Positions 17,001 through 24,502 of a DNA stretch of 64,000 nt are shown piece after piece. Origin of the DNA: Porphyrobacter sp. LM 6 (lineage in GTDB: Bacteria; Pseudomonadota; Alphaproteobacteria; Sphingomonadales; Sphingomonadaceae); contig NZ_CP017113.1 in the NCBI RefSeq assembly GCF_001720465.1, forward strand, positions 1,302,001 to 1,366,000, in the 5' to 3' direction. The notes below the pieces were generated by a model. It worked only from the letters and a program-made list of their open reading frames with translations, was not told the DNA's origin and ran no database searches. A program made the position numbers and the translations under genes. Position 1 is the first letter of the stretch. Each line of letters opens with the position of its first letter.

Positions 17001-17229
17001 CGAACAGCACCGTGCGCGGATTGATCAGCGTGCCGGTGCACACGAAGCCATCCGCGCGGAAGAACATGCCCACGCCGCGAAACTCGTCTGTCGTATCGAC
17101 GATCTCGGTCGGGGTGGTGGTCTCGTTGGGGACGACAGCACGGGCCGGGACGGCTGCCCCGGCAATCGATAGGGCGGCAAGCGCACTACCCGCCAGCAGG
17201 CGCGAATGGCGGGGTTGGAACGGGGGCAT
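14059..17229 (-). CDS. Autotransporter with trypsin-like serine protease passenger
   Basis: This 1056-residue protein combines a signal peptide (residues 1-33, RLLAGSALAALSIAGAAVPA), a chymotrypsin-fold (S1) protease domain, a beta-helical stalk and a C-terminal autotransporter barrel. The S1 triad is visible: His79 in LFAAHC, Asp149 in EADIALASL, and Ser278 in GGDSGGPLI. The stalk (about 480-680) has the SGST/NGGI-type repeats of passenger-associated transport repeats. The barrel occupies roughly the last 280 residues and ends ATYRF, the terminal-Phe signal for BAM/TAM insertion. The start is the ATG with GGAG seven bases upstream; the frame extends 40 codons further but without a signal-like sequence. 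Substrate and whether it self-cleaves are unknown. Confidence 0.88.
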   Translation of the reverse strand: MPPFQPRHSRLLAGSALAALSIAGAAVPARAVVPNETTTPTEIVDTTDEFRGVGMFFRADGFVCTGTLINPRTVLFAAHCVNNRPATDYNPDDVPAAWSFNVNALPGFQNWIANNFTSNPDLAVFNVNRIFWNPRSTGAAGGLNFIEADIALASLDTPAAGIPTWALLFSTLPAPATIDPVSGTGYHVEIVGYGRSGNATQGAVLGVDWRRRAAENMLGGFFSLDDRDNVLFGPDAPTFPQNLYQLDFDSQNRDFTRDINVFRDDALPNEGTTAGGDSGGPLILDAANNTLSNEDLVIGVLSGGSRFFSTQPFSSIGTTSFYQPLSLYWQYITATNPYRYVGARAGNGNWEDANHWVTLLDPAYRIIAANGQVVNGLPTTPELGTNGTGSDFGAICIEFETPEDFCTDLASAANPAAGALPAPTLANGLPGATGFVPNNIDPVVSADPGINVDPRYFDVTLGQTGTTTLNSDVTIDRLTVRGAAGLTVNTAGNLTSLIDVNQFGGRVNINGGITSIGDYTLFAGMLEGTGTITAPFLTSITGVFSPGTMGTTGTLNIDGNLVMSSGSTFLVDIGANGVSDRLAVNGLANIGGVVSIGSAITQQVNGQGQRYTILTASDGVSGTFTTRALSSILSQTFVYEPNAVLMEITAASYNTVIDANDPAQAAYAQLWDQNRPNGALASLYGLDFADATTIRSTFRSLAPVNEQAVRSLAGQSINLLQNFNDARLRESDRNKAGGTIAVKGAPLGALEASLSPMRQPLGDTMMAFQSSGDDAVVTQANLPEDMAIFLSGGFVTGDIGSLPGFATQSDMSGLLIAGGIEVYPGERTMVGVSGFFSGLDADTPLGQRVDSDTYAASLYLRHAFEGGPVIDGQISMGSMGFDTSRQVEFLGATQTLESASDDRIVSGALGLSYDLESGIGTISPGIEVRYAKVDLTTARETGGTLALAAARESFTSSQARFGLDYQKEGQQVAIRANAHLVWELEDGPQLLAANFAQGIGPNANFVLETADHTWGEVGIAANFGTGPLKVSAGFETTIGRDNADTQVLRATATYRF

Positions 17230-17355
17230 GAGTGGTCTCCGGAAGGCACGGGCAAGCGGCCGCTGCCATGCCATCAGGCTAACGGCAAAGCGCGGCGGTG
17301 CAATTGAAAATCTGTGCGAATCCACGGCCATCGGGCCGCTTTCGCCCAACGATTG

Positions 17356-18315
17356 TCAGCGTGTTGCGAGCAGGATGGTGTAGCCGATGTAGAGCGCCAC
17401 CAGAACCGCGCCCTCAAGCCGTGACAGCTTCCAGCCGCTGCGCAATTGCACAAGCAGCAGCGCGGTTACGCCGAGCATCACCCAGATATCGACCGCAGCA
17501 ATCTCGGCCGGCACCGCGATCGGGCTGATCACCGAGGTGATCCCGAGAATGCCGAGGATGTTGTAGATGTTCGAGCCGACGATGTTGCCCAGCGCGACAT
17601 CCTCGTGCTTGCGGACCACCGCGACGATGCAGGCGATCAGTTCGGGCAGGGACGTACCGACTGCCACCACGGTAAGGCCGATCACGGTTTCCGATACGCC
17701 GGCTGCGCTAGCCAGCACGGTTGCCCCGTCGACCAGCCAACCCGCCCCGACAATCGCCAGCGCCAGTCCGGCGATGATCATGCCCGCCAGCACCACTGGG
17801 CCGGTGTTGGGCGGTGGGGGGCGGTCTTCAGCCTCGTGCACATGGCGATCACCCTCGGGGCACGGCACCGCGCTTTCGGCCTTGTAGGCCCACCAGACAT
17901 AGCCGACGAGCGCCGCCAGCAGGGTGATGCCGATTGCCGGACCCATGAAGCCATAGAGCACTGCGCCGGTGCACAGCAGCGCCGATCCGCCAAGAGCGAT
18001 TGAATCGCGCGTGAACGATGCCGGGTTGACCGACAGCGGCAGGATCACCGCCGAAAGTCCGAGAATGAACAGGATATTGGCGATGTTCGATCCGACGACA
18101 TTGCCGATCGCGATCCCGGGCGAACCGGCCAGCGCGGCCTGCACGCTGGTTGCCAGTTCAGGCGTCGAGGTGCCGAAGCCCACAATGGTCAGACCGGCCA
18201 GCAGCGGCGAAATACCCAGCCTTGCGGCCATCCCCACCGCGCCGCGCACCAGCAATTCCCCGCCCAAACCAAGCAGGACGAGGCCACCAAGCACCAATAG
18301 AATCGAGTCGGTCAT
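17356..18315 (-). CDS. Calcium/sodium antiporter (YrbG-like)
   Basis: This inner-membrane exchanger of the CaCA family is predicted to swap Ca2+ for Na+. It carries the two inverted alpha repeats that define the family: GFGTSTPEL with GNVVGSNIANI in the N-terminal half, and AVGTSLPEL with GNIVGSNIYNI in the C-terminal half. About ten membrane helices are predicted, with a His/Asp/Glu-rich cytoplasmic loop between the halves (around residues 145-165). AAGGA sits five bases before the ATG at 18315; the ATG at 18321 is too close to that site to be favoured. It lies downstream of glnA on the same strand but behind the glnA terminator. Confidence 0.9.
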   Translation of the reverse strand: MTDSILLVLGGLVLLGLGGELLVRGAVGMAARLGISPLLAGLTIVGFGTSTPELATSVQAALAGSPGIAIGNVVGSNIANILFILGLSAVILPLSVNPASFTRDSIALGGSALLCTGAVLYGFMGPAIGITLLAALVGYVWWAYKAESAVPCPEGDRHVHEAEDRPPPPNTGPVVLAGMIIAGLALAIVGAGWLVDGATVLASAAGVSETVIGLTVVAVGTSLPELIACIVAVVRKHEDVALGNIVGSNIYNILGILGITSVISPIAVPAEIAAVDIWVMLGVTALLLVQLRSGWKLSRLEGAVLVALYIGYTILLATR

Positions 18316-18390
18316 CGTCATCCTTCAAACGTAACATGGGCGCGCGCCCAAAGTTCAGCCGGTGCGATATCAATGTGCTGCGACAAGTGC

Positions 18391-18422
18391 AAAAAGGGCC
18401 GCCCGGTTCCCCGGACGGCCCC
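18391..18422 (-). terminator. Rho-independent terminator of glnA
   Basis: On the minus strand an 11-bp GC stem with one G-T pair (GGGCCGTCCGG/CCGGGCGGCCC) and a GGAA tetraloop is followed directly by TTTTTGC. It lies about 50 bases after the glnA stop. Confidence 0.85.
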
Positions 18423-18469
18423 TTGTTGCATTGGCGTAGCCCTGATCCGAAGATCGCGGGCAGAGCCGA

Positions 18470-19879
18470 TTACATCGAATAGTACATATCGTACTCGACC
18501 GGACACGGAGTGGTTTCGGTGCGGATCACCTCTTCCCACTTCAGTTCCATGTAGGCGTCGATCTGGTCCTTGGTGAACACGTCGCCCTTGAGCAGGAACT
18601 CGTGATCGGCGGCCAGCGAATCCAGCGCCTCGCGGAGCGAACCGCACACGGTCGGCACCTGGGCGAGTTCAGCCGGCGGCAGATCGTAGAGGTTCTTGTC
18701 CATCGCCTCGCCCGGGTGGATCTTGTTCTCGATCCCGTCGAGACCCGCCATCAGCAGCGCCGAATAAGCGAGGTAGGGGTTGGCGAGCGCATCGGGGAAG
18801 CGGAACTCGACGCGCTTGGCCTTCTCACCCGCACCGTAAGGGATGCGGCACGAGGCCGAACGGTTGCGTGCCGAATAGGCCAGCAGCACAGGCGCTTCGA
18901 AGCCCGGCACCAGACGCTTGTAGCTGTTGGTGGTCGGGTTGGTGAAGGCGTTCAGCGCCTTGGCGTGCTTGATGACGCCGCCGATGTAGTACAGGCACAT
19001 TTCCGACAGGCCGGCGTACTCGTTACCGGCGAACAGCGGCTTGCCGTCCTTCCAGATCGACATGTGGGTGTGCATGCCAGAGCCGTTATCAGCCTTGATC
19101 GGCTTGGGCATGAAGGTCGCGGTCTTGCCGTAGGCATGGGCAACCTGGTGCACGACATACTTGTAGATCTGCATGCGGTCGGCGGTCTGCACCAGCGTGC
19201 CGAAGGTCAGGCCCAGTTCGTGCTGGGCAGCGGCGACTTCGTGGTGGTGCTTGTCGCAGGGCAGGCCCATTTCGAGCATGGTGGTGACCATCTCGGCGCG
19301 GATATCGACAGCGCTGTCGACCGGTGCGACCGGGAAGTAACCGCCCTTGGCACGCGGGCGGTGGCCCATGTTGCCGTTTTCATATTCCTTGCTGGTGTTG
19401 CCCGGCAGTTCGATGTCGTCGATCGCGAAGCCCGAACCGGCATAGCCGTCTTCGAAGCGCACGTCGTCGAACATGAAGAACTCGGCTTCGGGGCCGACGT
19501 AGACGGTGTCACCCAGGCCGGTCGACTTGAGGTAGGCTTCGGCGCGCTTGGCGGTGGTGCGCGGGTCGCGGCTGTACCAGTCACCGGTCGAAGGCTCGAC
19601 GATGTCGCAGTTGATGATCAGCATCGGGGTGGCGCTGAAGGGATCGACCCAAGTTTCGGTCAGATCGGGCTTCAGGATCATGTCGGATTCGTTGATCGCC
19701 TTCCAGCCGGCGATCGACGAACCGTCGAACATCAGGCCGTCTTCCAGCTCATCTTCGCCCATCACGCCAGCGACCATGGTGAGGTGCTGCCACTTGCCCT
19801 TGGGATCGGTGAAGCGCAGATCGACCCACTCGATTTCCTCGTCCTTGATCTTCTTCAGGACGTCCTTTGCTTTCGACAT
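18470..19879 (-). CDS. glnA: Glutamine synthetase type I
   Basis: GlnA condenses ammonia and glutamate to glutamine using ATP and is the main ammonia-assimilating enzyme. The 469-residue length and sequence are those of bacterial GS-I-beta. Visible signatures include [14 protein letters not shown], the [12 protein letters not shown]-binding region, [27 protein letters not shown], and the adenylylation loop [10 protein letters not shown], where Tyr398 is the expected target of GlnE. It is the second gene of a glnB-glnA operon, 71 bases after glnB; a hairpin in that gap (19913-19947) may tune expression. Confidence 0.97.
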   Translation of the reverse strand: MSKAKDVLKKIKDEEIEWVDLRFTDPKGKWQHLTMVAGVMGEDELEDGLMFDGSSIAGWKAINESDMILKPDLTETWVDPFSATPMLIINCDIVEPSTGDWYSRDPRTTAKRAEAYLKSTGLGDTVYVGPEAEFFMFDDVRFEDGYAGSGFAIDDIELPGNTSKEYENGNMGHRPRAKGGYFPVAPVDSAVDIRAEMVTTMLEMGLPCDKHHHEVAAAQHELGLTFGTLVQTADRMQIYKYVVHQVAHAYGKTATFMPKPIKADNGSGMHTHMSIWKDGKPLFAGNEYAGLSEMCLYYIGGVIKHAKALNAFTNPTTNSYKRLVPGFEAPVLLAYSARNRSASCRIPYGAGEKAKRVEFRFPDALANPYLAYSALLMAGLDGIENKIHPGEAMDKNLYDLPPAELAQVPTVCGSLREALDSLAADHEFLLKGDVFTKDQIDAYMELKWEEVIRTETTPCPVEYDMYYSM

Positions 19880-19912
19880 TTGTGTAGTGCCTTTCGGGTT
19901 GTGTCAGACCGA

Positions 19913-19947
19913 TCCACCCCTCTGGCGGGTCGGCAGGAGAGGGTGGA
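19913..19947 (-). other. Hairpin in the glnB-glnA gap
   Basis: TCCACCCCTCT and AGAGGGTGGA form a 10-bp stem with one bulged base around a 14-base loop. It lies immediately after the glnB stop codon within the operon and has no T-tract, so an RNA-stability or partial-attenuation role is possible. Confidence 0.4.
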
Positions 19948-19950
19948 AAA

Positions 19951-20343
<393 letters not shown>

Positions 20344-20345
20344 TT

Positions 20346-20361
20346 AACAAGAATCGTGCCA
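20346..20361 (-). promoter_or_regulatory. Putative sigma-54 promoter of glnBA
   Basis: On the minus strand TGGCACG-ATTC-TTGTT matches the RpoN consensus TGGCACG-N4-TTGCT, with a perfect -24 element and one change in the -12 element (GC to GT). It is on the correct strand and about 57 bases before glnB, as expected for an NtrC-controlled gene. I could not find a convincing NtrC inverted repeat upstream. Confidence 0.55.
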
Positions 20362-20491
20362 AGCCTGTTGGTGTTCGGATTGAACAATCCTTGCCGCCTG
20401 AAGACTCGTGGCAGAGGCTGTCTTTCGCCGATGAGGCGCGGTTAGCAACATTATGGTGCGCCGCGCAATGGTGCACATCATCTGATCGGGC

Positions 20492-20512
20492 CTTGCCTAT
20501 ATTTTAGGCAAG
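20492..20512. repeat. Perfect inverted repeat after argC
   Basis: CTTGCCTA, a 5-base loop and TAGGCAAG form an 8-bp perfect palindrome ten bases after the argC stop and about 200 bases upstream of glnB. No T-tract follows on either strand, so it may be an operator or an incomplete terminator for argC. Confidence 0.45.
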
Positions 20513-20522
20513 TCTGCCCGGA

Positions 20523-21449
20523 TCAGAGGCGCAGACCGGTGGTCTCGGGCAGGCCGCACATGATGTTGAGGCTCTGGATCGCCGCCCCCGAAGCGCCCTT
20601 ACCGAGGTTGTCGAGCACCGCCACCAGCCGCACGTTCCAGCCGCCCGCATTGCCGATGACATGGAGCGTCAGCGAGTCCCACGGGGGGGCCTTGCGATCG
20701 AGCAGCAGTTCGCCCGGCGCGGCCCCATCCGCCACCGTCACCACTGGCGTTGCGGCATAGAAATCGCTGAGGGCGGCGCGCAGCTGGTCTGCCGTCGGAT
20801 CACCAGCCATCGCGCCAAGGTGGAGCGGCACTTCGACCACCATCCCGCGATAGGCCGGCACCACGGCGGGCGCGAAGATCACCGGATGGGCGAGGCCCGC
20901 ATGAAGCTGCATTTCGGGCAGGTGCTTGTGCGCCATGTCATAGCCATAGGCGCGGAAGGCGGGTGCGCCGTCGGCCTCGAACCGCGCAATCAGGGCATTG
21001 CCGCCCCCCGAATAGCCGCTCACCGCGTTGACGGTATAGGGCCAGTCGGCTGGCAGCAGCCCCGCGCGCACCAGCGGCGCGACCAGCGCGAGGAAGCCGG
21101 TGGGATAGCACCCCGGATTGCTCACGAATTGGGCATTGGCGATGGCGTCGTGCCCGATCAGCTCGGGAAAGCCGTAAGTCCAGCCGTCGGCCACGCGGTG
21201 CGCGCTCGAGGCGTCGATGATGCGGGTGCCGGAGCCTTCGGCCAGCTTCACCGCCTCTTTCGCAGCGTCATCCGGCAGGCACAGGATCGCGATGTCGGCA
21301 GCGTGGAGCGCATCGCGGCGGGCGCTCTCGTCCTTGCGCTGGGCATCGTCGAGAATGATCAGATCGAACTCGCTGCGCCCTTGCAGCCGCTCGCGGATTT
21401 CGAGGCCCGTCGTCCCGGCAGCGCCGTCGATGAACAGGCGGGTGGCCAC
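20523..21449 (-). CDS. argC: N-acetyl-gamma-glutamyl-phosphate reductase, short type
   Basis: ArgC reduces N-acetylglutamyl phosphate to the semialdehyde with NADPH, the third step of arginine synthesis. The 308-residue protein is the short (type 2) form: an N-terminal Rossmann segment FIDGAAGTTGLEI, the active-site Cys in VSNPGCYPTGFLAL, and a C-terminal GNAGGWNVRLVAVLDNLGKG block with HKHLPEM carrying the catalytic His. The start is the GTG at 21449, two bases after the stop of the SH3 gene, because the conserved N-terminus VATRLFIDG begins there. Probably cotranscribed with the two genes upstream. Confidence 0.93.
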   Translation of the reverse strand: MATRLFIDGAAGTTGLEIRERLQGRSEFDLIILDDAQRKDESARRDALHAADIAILCLPDDAAKEAVKLAEGSGTRIIDASSAHRVADGWTYGFPELIGHDAIANAQFVSNPGCYPTGFLALVAPLVRAGLLPADWPYTVNAVSGYSGGGNALIARFEADGAPAFRAYGYDMAHKHLPEMQLHAGLAHPVIFAPAVVPAYRGMVVEVPLHLGAMAGDPTADQLRAALSDFYAATPVVTVADGAAPGELLLDRKAPPWDSLTLHVIGNAGGWNVRLVAVLDNLGKGASGAAIQSLNIMCGLPETTGLRL

Positions 21450-21451
21450 GG

Positions 21452-21814
21452 CTATGCGCCTTCGGTGGCGAGCTCGGAAGCCCGGCACCAGCCGCTCGGG
21501 CCTTGCGGGCCGGGGCAACCCCACACCCATTCGCCTGCCACGTCGAGCAGTTCGAACCGGCTCCCGGCGGCGAGCGTGGTGAAGGCCTCGCTATCGGCGC
21601 GCGGGGCGAGGCGCAGCTCGGCGCCGGCCGCGCCCACGGTGCGCTGATGCGGGATCACGTAATGCGCGGCGAGGTGGCTGCCTGCGAGCGCGATGTGCGC
21701 CAGGTCACCGCGCAGCGGCAGGGTGCCGGGCGCAGGCTTCTCGACCGGGCCCTTGAGGCCCAGCACGCCCGCCGGCACGGCATATTCGGTTCCTTCGCGC
21801 GTCGCGCCGCTCAT
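21452..21814 (-). CDS. SH3-domain protein, probable NlpC/P60 remnant
   Basis: This 120-residue protein contains two SH3-like segments: an N-terminal part (LPLRGDLAHIALAGSHLAAHYVIPH, residues about 33-57) and a clear bacterial SH3 domain (LRLAPRADSEAFTTLAAGSR to GWCRAS, residues about 68-115). This order matches the N-terminal half of the C40 (NlpC/P60) peptidoglycan hydrolases usually found beside the leucyl aminopeptidase gene in related bacteria. Here the frame stops with TAG right after the SH3 domain, two bases before argC, and no catalytic Cys-His domain follows. It is either a degenerate remnant or a stand-alone wall-binding protein. No signal peptide is seen. Confidence 0.7.
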   Translation of the reverse strand: MSGATREGTEYAVPAGVLGLKGPVEKPAPGTLPLRGDLAHIALAGSHLAAHYVIPHQRTVGAAGAELRLAPRADSEAFTTLAAGSRFELLDVAGEWVWGCPGPQGPSGWCRASELATEGA

Positions 21815-21922
21815 CTGCGTTCCGTCGTTCCCAGTGGGTGGTCGCCCAGCGTTCCCCGCGCAGGCGTGGCAGGCCCGTTAGCGGCAAGCGGCGCAAGGGG
21901 CAAGCGCGCTGCCGTTTCGCCC

Positions 21923-23311
21923 TCAGGCCGCATAGCGCGCGCGGATCGCGTGCCACGAGGCGCGCAGCCCCAATCCGCGCCCGCCGCGCCCGCGTCCGGG
22001 GCGCGAGGAGGGGTTCCAGGCGAAGGTATCGAAGTGCACCCAGTCAATGCCTTCGCCCACGAAGCGATCGAGGAACAGCCCCGCGACGCTCGCCCCCGCA
22101 AACGGAGTGGCAGAGCCATTGGCCATGTCGGCGACGTCGGAGGCGAGGTATTCGCGGTAAGCCTCGGGCAGCGGCAGGCGCCAGGCGGGATCATCCTGCG
22201 CTTTGCCTGCGGCGAGGAAAGCCTCGGCGGTCTCGTCGCGGCGGGCCATCAGCGCGGGATAATCCGGCCCCAGCGCGATACGCGCCGCGCCGGTGAGCGT
22301 GGCGAAATCGATGATCAGATCGGGGTTCTCCTCCGAAGCGCGAGTCAGCGCATCGCCGAGGATGAGCCGCCCTTCGGCATCGGTATTGTCGATTTCCACA
22401 GAGAGGCCCTTGCGGCTCTTGAGGATATCGCCCGGGCGGAAAGCGCCGCCCGAAATCGCGTTTTCGACGGCGGGGACAAGCAGGTGCAGCCGCACCTTCA
22501 GCCGCGCGCCCATGATCAGGCCCGCCAACGCCAGCGCGTGCGCGGCACCGCCCATGTCCTTCTTCATCAGCCGCATGCCCGAGCCCGGCTTGATGTTGAG
22601 CCCCCCGCTATCGAAGCACACGCCCTTGCCGACCACGGCGAGCACCGGATGCTTGGGATCGCCCCAGACGAGGTGCATCAGCCGCGGCGCATGGTGGCGG
22701 GCGGCTGCGCGGCCGACGGCGTGGACCATCGGATAGCCCTGTTCCAGCGCATCGCCGCGCACCACGGTCAGCTCGGCCTTGTGCGCCTTGGCGAGGCGTT
22801 CGCACTCGGCCTCCAGAGCGGCTGGGCCCATGTCTTCCGGCGGCGCATTGACGAGATCGCGCACCAGCCACTCGGCGGCGGCCTCGGCGACGGCGGCATC
22901 GATCGCGGCGACCTGCGTGGTGAGGAGCACGCGCGCGCCTGCCGGTTTGTCCTCGCTCTTGTAGCGGCCGAAGCGGTATTGCGCGGTCATCCACCCGAAC
23001 ATCGCCGCCCCCGGCTCGGCCTTGGCGGCGAGGCGGTAGCTGCCTTCGGGCAGTTCTTCGGCGAGCTTGGCGAGGCACCAGCTGGTGAGGCTTTCGGGGT
23101 TTGCCACACCGGCTGCCACGAACCACCCGTCACCCTCGGGCACGATGCCGACCTGGTTTGCCCCGCCTTCGAATTTCTGGGCGGCAAGGCTGGCGCGCTG
23201 CCCGGCGGACAGGCCTTTGGCGAAGGCTTCGAAGCCGTCCTTGTTCACCAGATGGATGGCAATGGCGTCCTCGCCGCGGTCGGGCTGGAGCAGGGCTTTG
23301 GGTTCGATCAT
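21923..23311 (-). CDS. Leucyl aminopeptidase family protein (M17)
   Basis: This 462-residue protein is a di-zinc cytosolic aminopeptidase of the PepA family. The M17 signature NTDAEGRLIL is present, along with the metal-binding GKGVCFDSGGLNIKPG and MKKDMGGAAH segments, and the DFATLTGAARIALG region. The N-terminal domain (residues 1-150) is the divergent macro-like domain seen in the shorter alphaproteobacterial M17 proteins, so a gene symbol is not given. It is followed after 108 bases by the SH3 gene and argC on the same strand, and is divergent from map. Confidence 0.92.
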   Translation of the reverse strand: MIEPKALLQPDRGEDAIAIHLVNKDGFEAFAKGLSAGQRASLAAQKFEGGANQVGIVPEGDGWFVAAGVANPESLTSWCLAKLAEELPEGSYRLAAKAEPGAAMFGWMTAQYRFGRYKSEDKPAGARVLLTTQVAAIDAAVAEAAAEWLVRDLVNAPPEDMGPAALEAECERLAKAHKAELTVVRGDALEQGYPMVHAVGRAAARHHAPRLMHLVWGDPKHPVLAVVGKGVCFDSGGLNIKPGSGMRLMKKDMGGAAHALALAGLIMGARLKVRLHLLVPAVENAISGGAFRPGDILKSRKGLSVEIDNTDAEGRLILGDALTRASEENPDLIIDFATLTGAARIALGPDYPALMARRDETAEAFLAAGKAQDDPAWRLPLPEAYREYLASDVADMANGSATPFAGASVAGLFLDRFVGEGIDWVHFDTFAWNPSSRPGRGRGGRGLGLRASWHAIRARYAA

Positions 23312-23388
23312 CCCTGTTCCATAACCACCGGACGCGGCTTGTCACCAGCAGAAATGGGTGAGCGCCCGATGGGACCGACAAAGGGCCA

Positions 23389-23406
23389 ATGTTCCACATG
23401 GAACAT
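23389..23406. promoter_or_regulatory. parS-like palindrome
   Basis: ATGTTCCACATGGAACAT is an 18-bp perfect palindrome apart from its central CA. Its 16-base core TGTTCCACATGGAACA differs by one central base from TGTTCCACGTGGAACA, a well-known variant of the ParB-binding parS site. It lies between the divergent aminopeptidase and map genes, next to a triplicate G-rich repeat, with no coding role evident. The ATG it contains opens only a 16-codon frame. Confidence 0.55.
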
Positions 23407-23421
23407 ACACGCTTTGGGGGC

Positions 23422-23454
23422 CTAAGGGGGGTCTAAGGGGGGTCTAAGGGGGGT
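23422..23454. repeat. Three tandem 11-bp G-rich repeats
   Basis: CTAAGGGGGGT is repeated three times without change and without gaps, preceded by a partial GGGGGC unit. The period equals one helical turn, so all G-tracts face the same side of the DNA. It lies 16 bases after the parS-like palindrome and about 85 bases before map. Confidence 0.85.
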
Positions 23455-23539
23455 CTGGCGCAAGCGGAGCCGGCTCTGATCACCCGCTCCCGGTGCCGCC
23501 GAAGTAGCTTTTTGCGCCCGCGCTCGCTATGTGGACGCC

Positions 23540-24367
23540 ATGCACGAATATCAACTCGTTGACGGCGACCAGACCGTCTACCGCGATGGCACCATCAAGC
23601 TCCACGGCCCCGCCGGGTTCGAAGGGATGCGCAAGGCCGGCCGCCTCGCTGCCGAAATCCTCGATGCGCTGGCCGATATGGTGAAGCCGGGCGTGACCAC
23701 CGGCCAGCTCGACGACGCCGTTCGCGGCATGATGCTCGATGCCGGCGCGATCCCCGCAACGCTCGGCTACCGCGGCTATGCCCACTCGTCCTGCATCTCG
23801 ATCAACCACGTGATCTGCCACGGCATTCCGGGCGACAAGGTGCTGAAGGATGGCGATATCCTCAACATCGACGTGACCCCGCTTGTCGACGGCTGGCATG
23901 GTGATACGAGCCGGATGTTCTACGCCGGCGAGCCCTCGCTCAAGGCGCGCAAGCTGGTCGAGGTGACCTATGAATGTCTGATGCTCGGCATAAAGGCCGC
24001 GCAGCCCGGCGCAAGGCTCGGCGATATCGGCGCTGCGATCGAAGCCCATGCGAGCCAGTTCCGCTATGGCGTGGTGCGCGAGTTCTGCGGGCACGGCGTC
24101 GGCCGCCTGTTCCACGATGCCCCCGAGGTGGTCCACGCCGCGCGCGCCGGCACGGGGCCGGAGCTGAAGCCGGGGATGTTCTTCACCATCGAACCGATGA
24201 TCAACCTCGGCAAGCCGTGGGCCAAGGTGCTCGGCGACGGCTGGACCGCGGTGACGCGCGACAAGAGCCTCTCGGCGCAGTTCGAACATTCGATTGCGAT
24301 CACCGAGACGGGCAATGAGATCTTCACGAAGAGCCCGACCGGTCGGGATTGCCCGCCTTACGTGTGA
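23540..24367 (+). CDS. map: Methionine aminopeptidase type I
   Basis: Map removes the initiator methionine from nascent proteins with a dinuclear metal centre. All five metal ligands can be placed: the two Asp in NIDVTPLVDGWHGDTSRMF, the His in CGHGVGRLFHDAP, and Glu in FFTIEPMIN and QFEHSIAIT; the upstream His of INHVICHGIP is also conserved. The 275-residue length is normal for type Ia. The start is taken at ATG 23540 (MHEYQLVDGDQT); a GTG nine bases earlier is possible and neither has a strong ribosome site. Divergent from the M17 aminopeptidase. Confidence 0.94.
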   Translation: MHEYQLVDGDQTVYRDGTIKLHGPAGFEGMRKAGRLAAEILDALADMVKPGVTTGQLDDAVRGMMLDAGAIPATLGYRGYAHSSCISINHVICHGIPGDKVLKDGDILNIDVTPLVDGWHGDTSRMFYAGEPSLKARKLVEVTYECLMLGIKAAQPGARLGDIGAAIEAHASQFRYGVVREFCGHGVGRLFHDAPEVVHAARAGTGPELKPGMFFTIEPMINLGKPWAKVLGDGWTAVTRDKSLSAQFEHSIAITETGNEIFTKSPTGRDCPPYV

Positions 24368-24408
24368 GATTTGCGGGACAGGTCTAAATCAGCCCCCAAT
24401 CCTAACCC

Positions 24409-24488
24409 GTCATCCCGGACTTGATCCGGGATCCAGCTTCTTTGCTGCCGTGACGAATAGCGGGGCCCCGGGTCAAGCCCGGGGAGAC
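24409..24488. repeat. Dispersed alphaproteobacterial inverted repeat
   Basis: GTCATCCCGGACTTGATCCG at the left and CCCCGGGTCAAGCCCGGGGA at the right are imperfect inverted copies of each other, and each contains its own hairpin (CCCGGA/TCCGGG and CCCCGGG/CCCGGGG). The left arm resembles a motif seen many times in alphaproteobacterial genomes between genes. It separates the convergent map and ccmB genes and could fold into bidirectional terminator-like stems. Confidence 0.7.
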
Positions 24489-24502
24489 GTTGGAGGGGAG
24501 GC

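Noticed and set aside
20455..20480. NtrC-like sequence (repeated ATGGTGC) upstream of glnB
   Set aside because: The two copies are direct rather than inverted and the spacing does not fit the GCAC-N7-GTGC pattern.
23390..23436. 16-codon frame starting at the parS-like ATG
   Set aside because: It is too short, runs into the tandem repeat, and has no ribosome site or homology to a known leader peptide.
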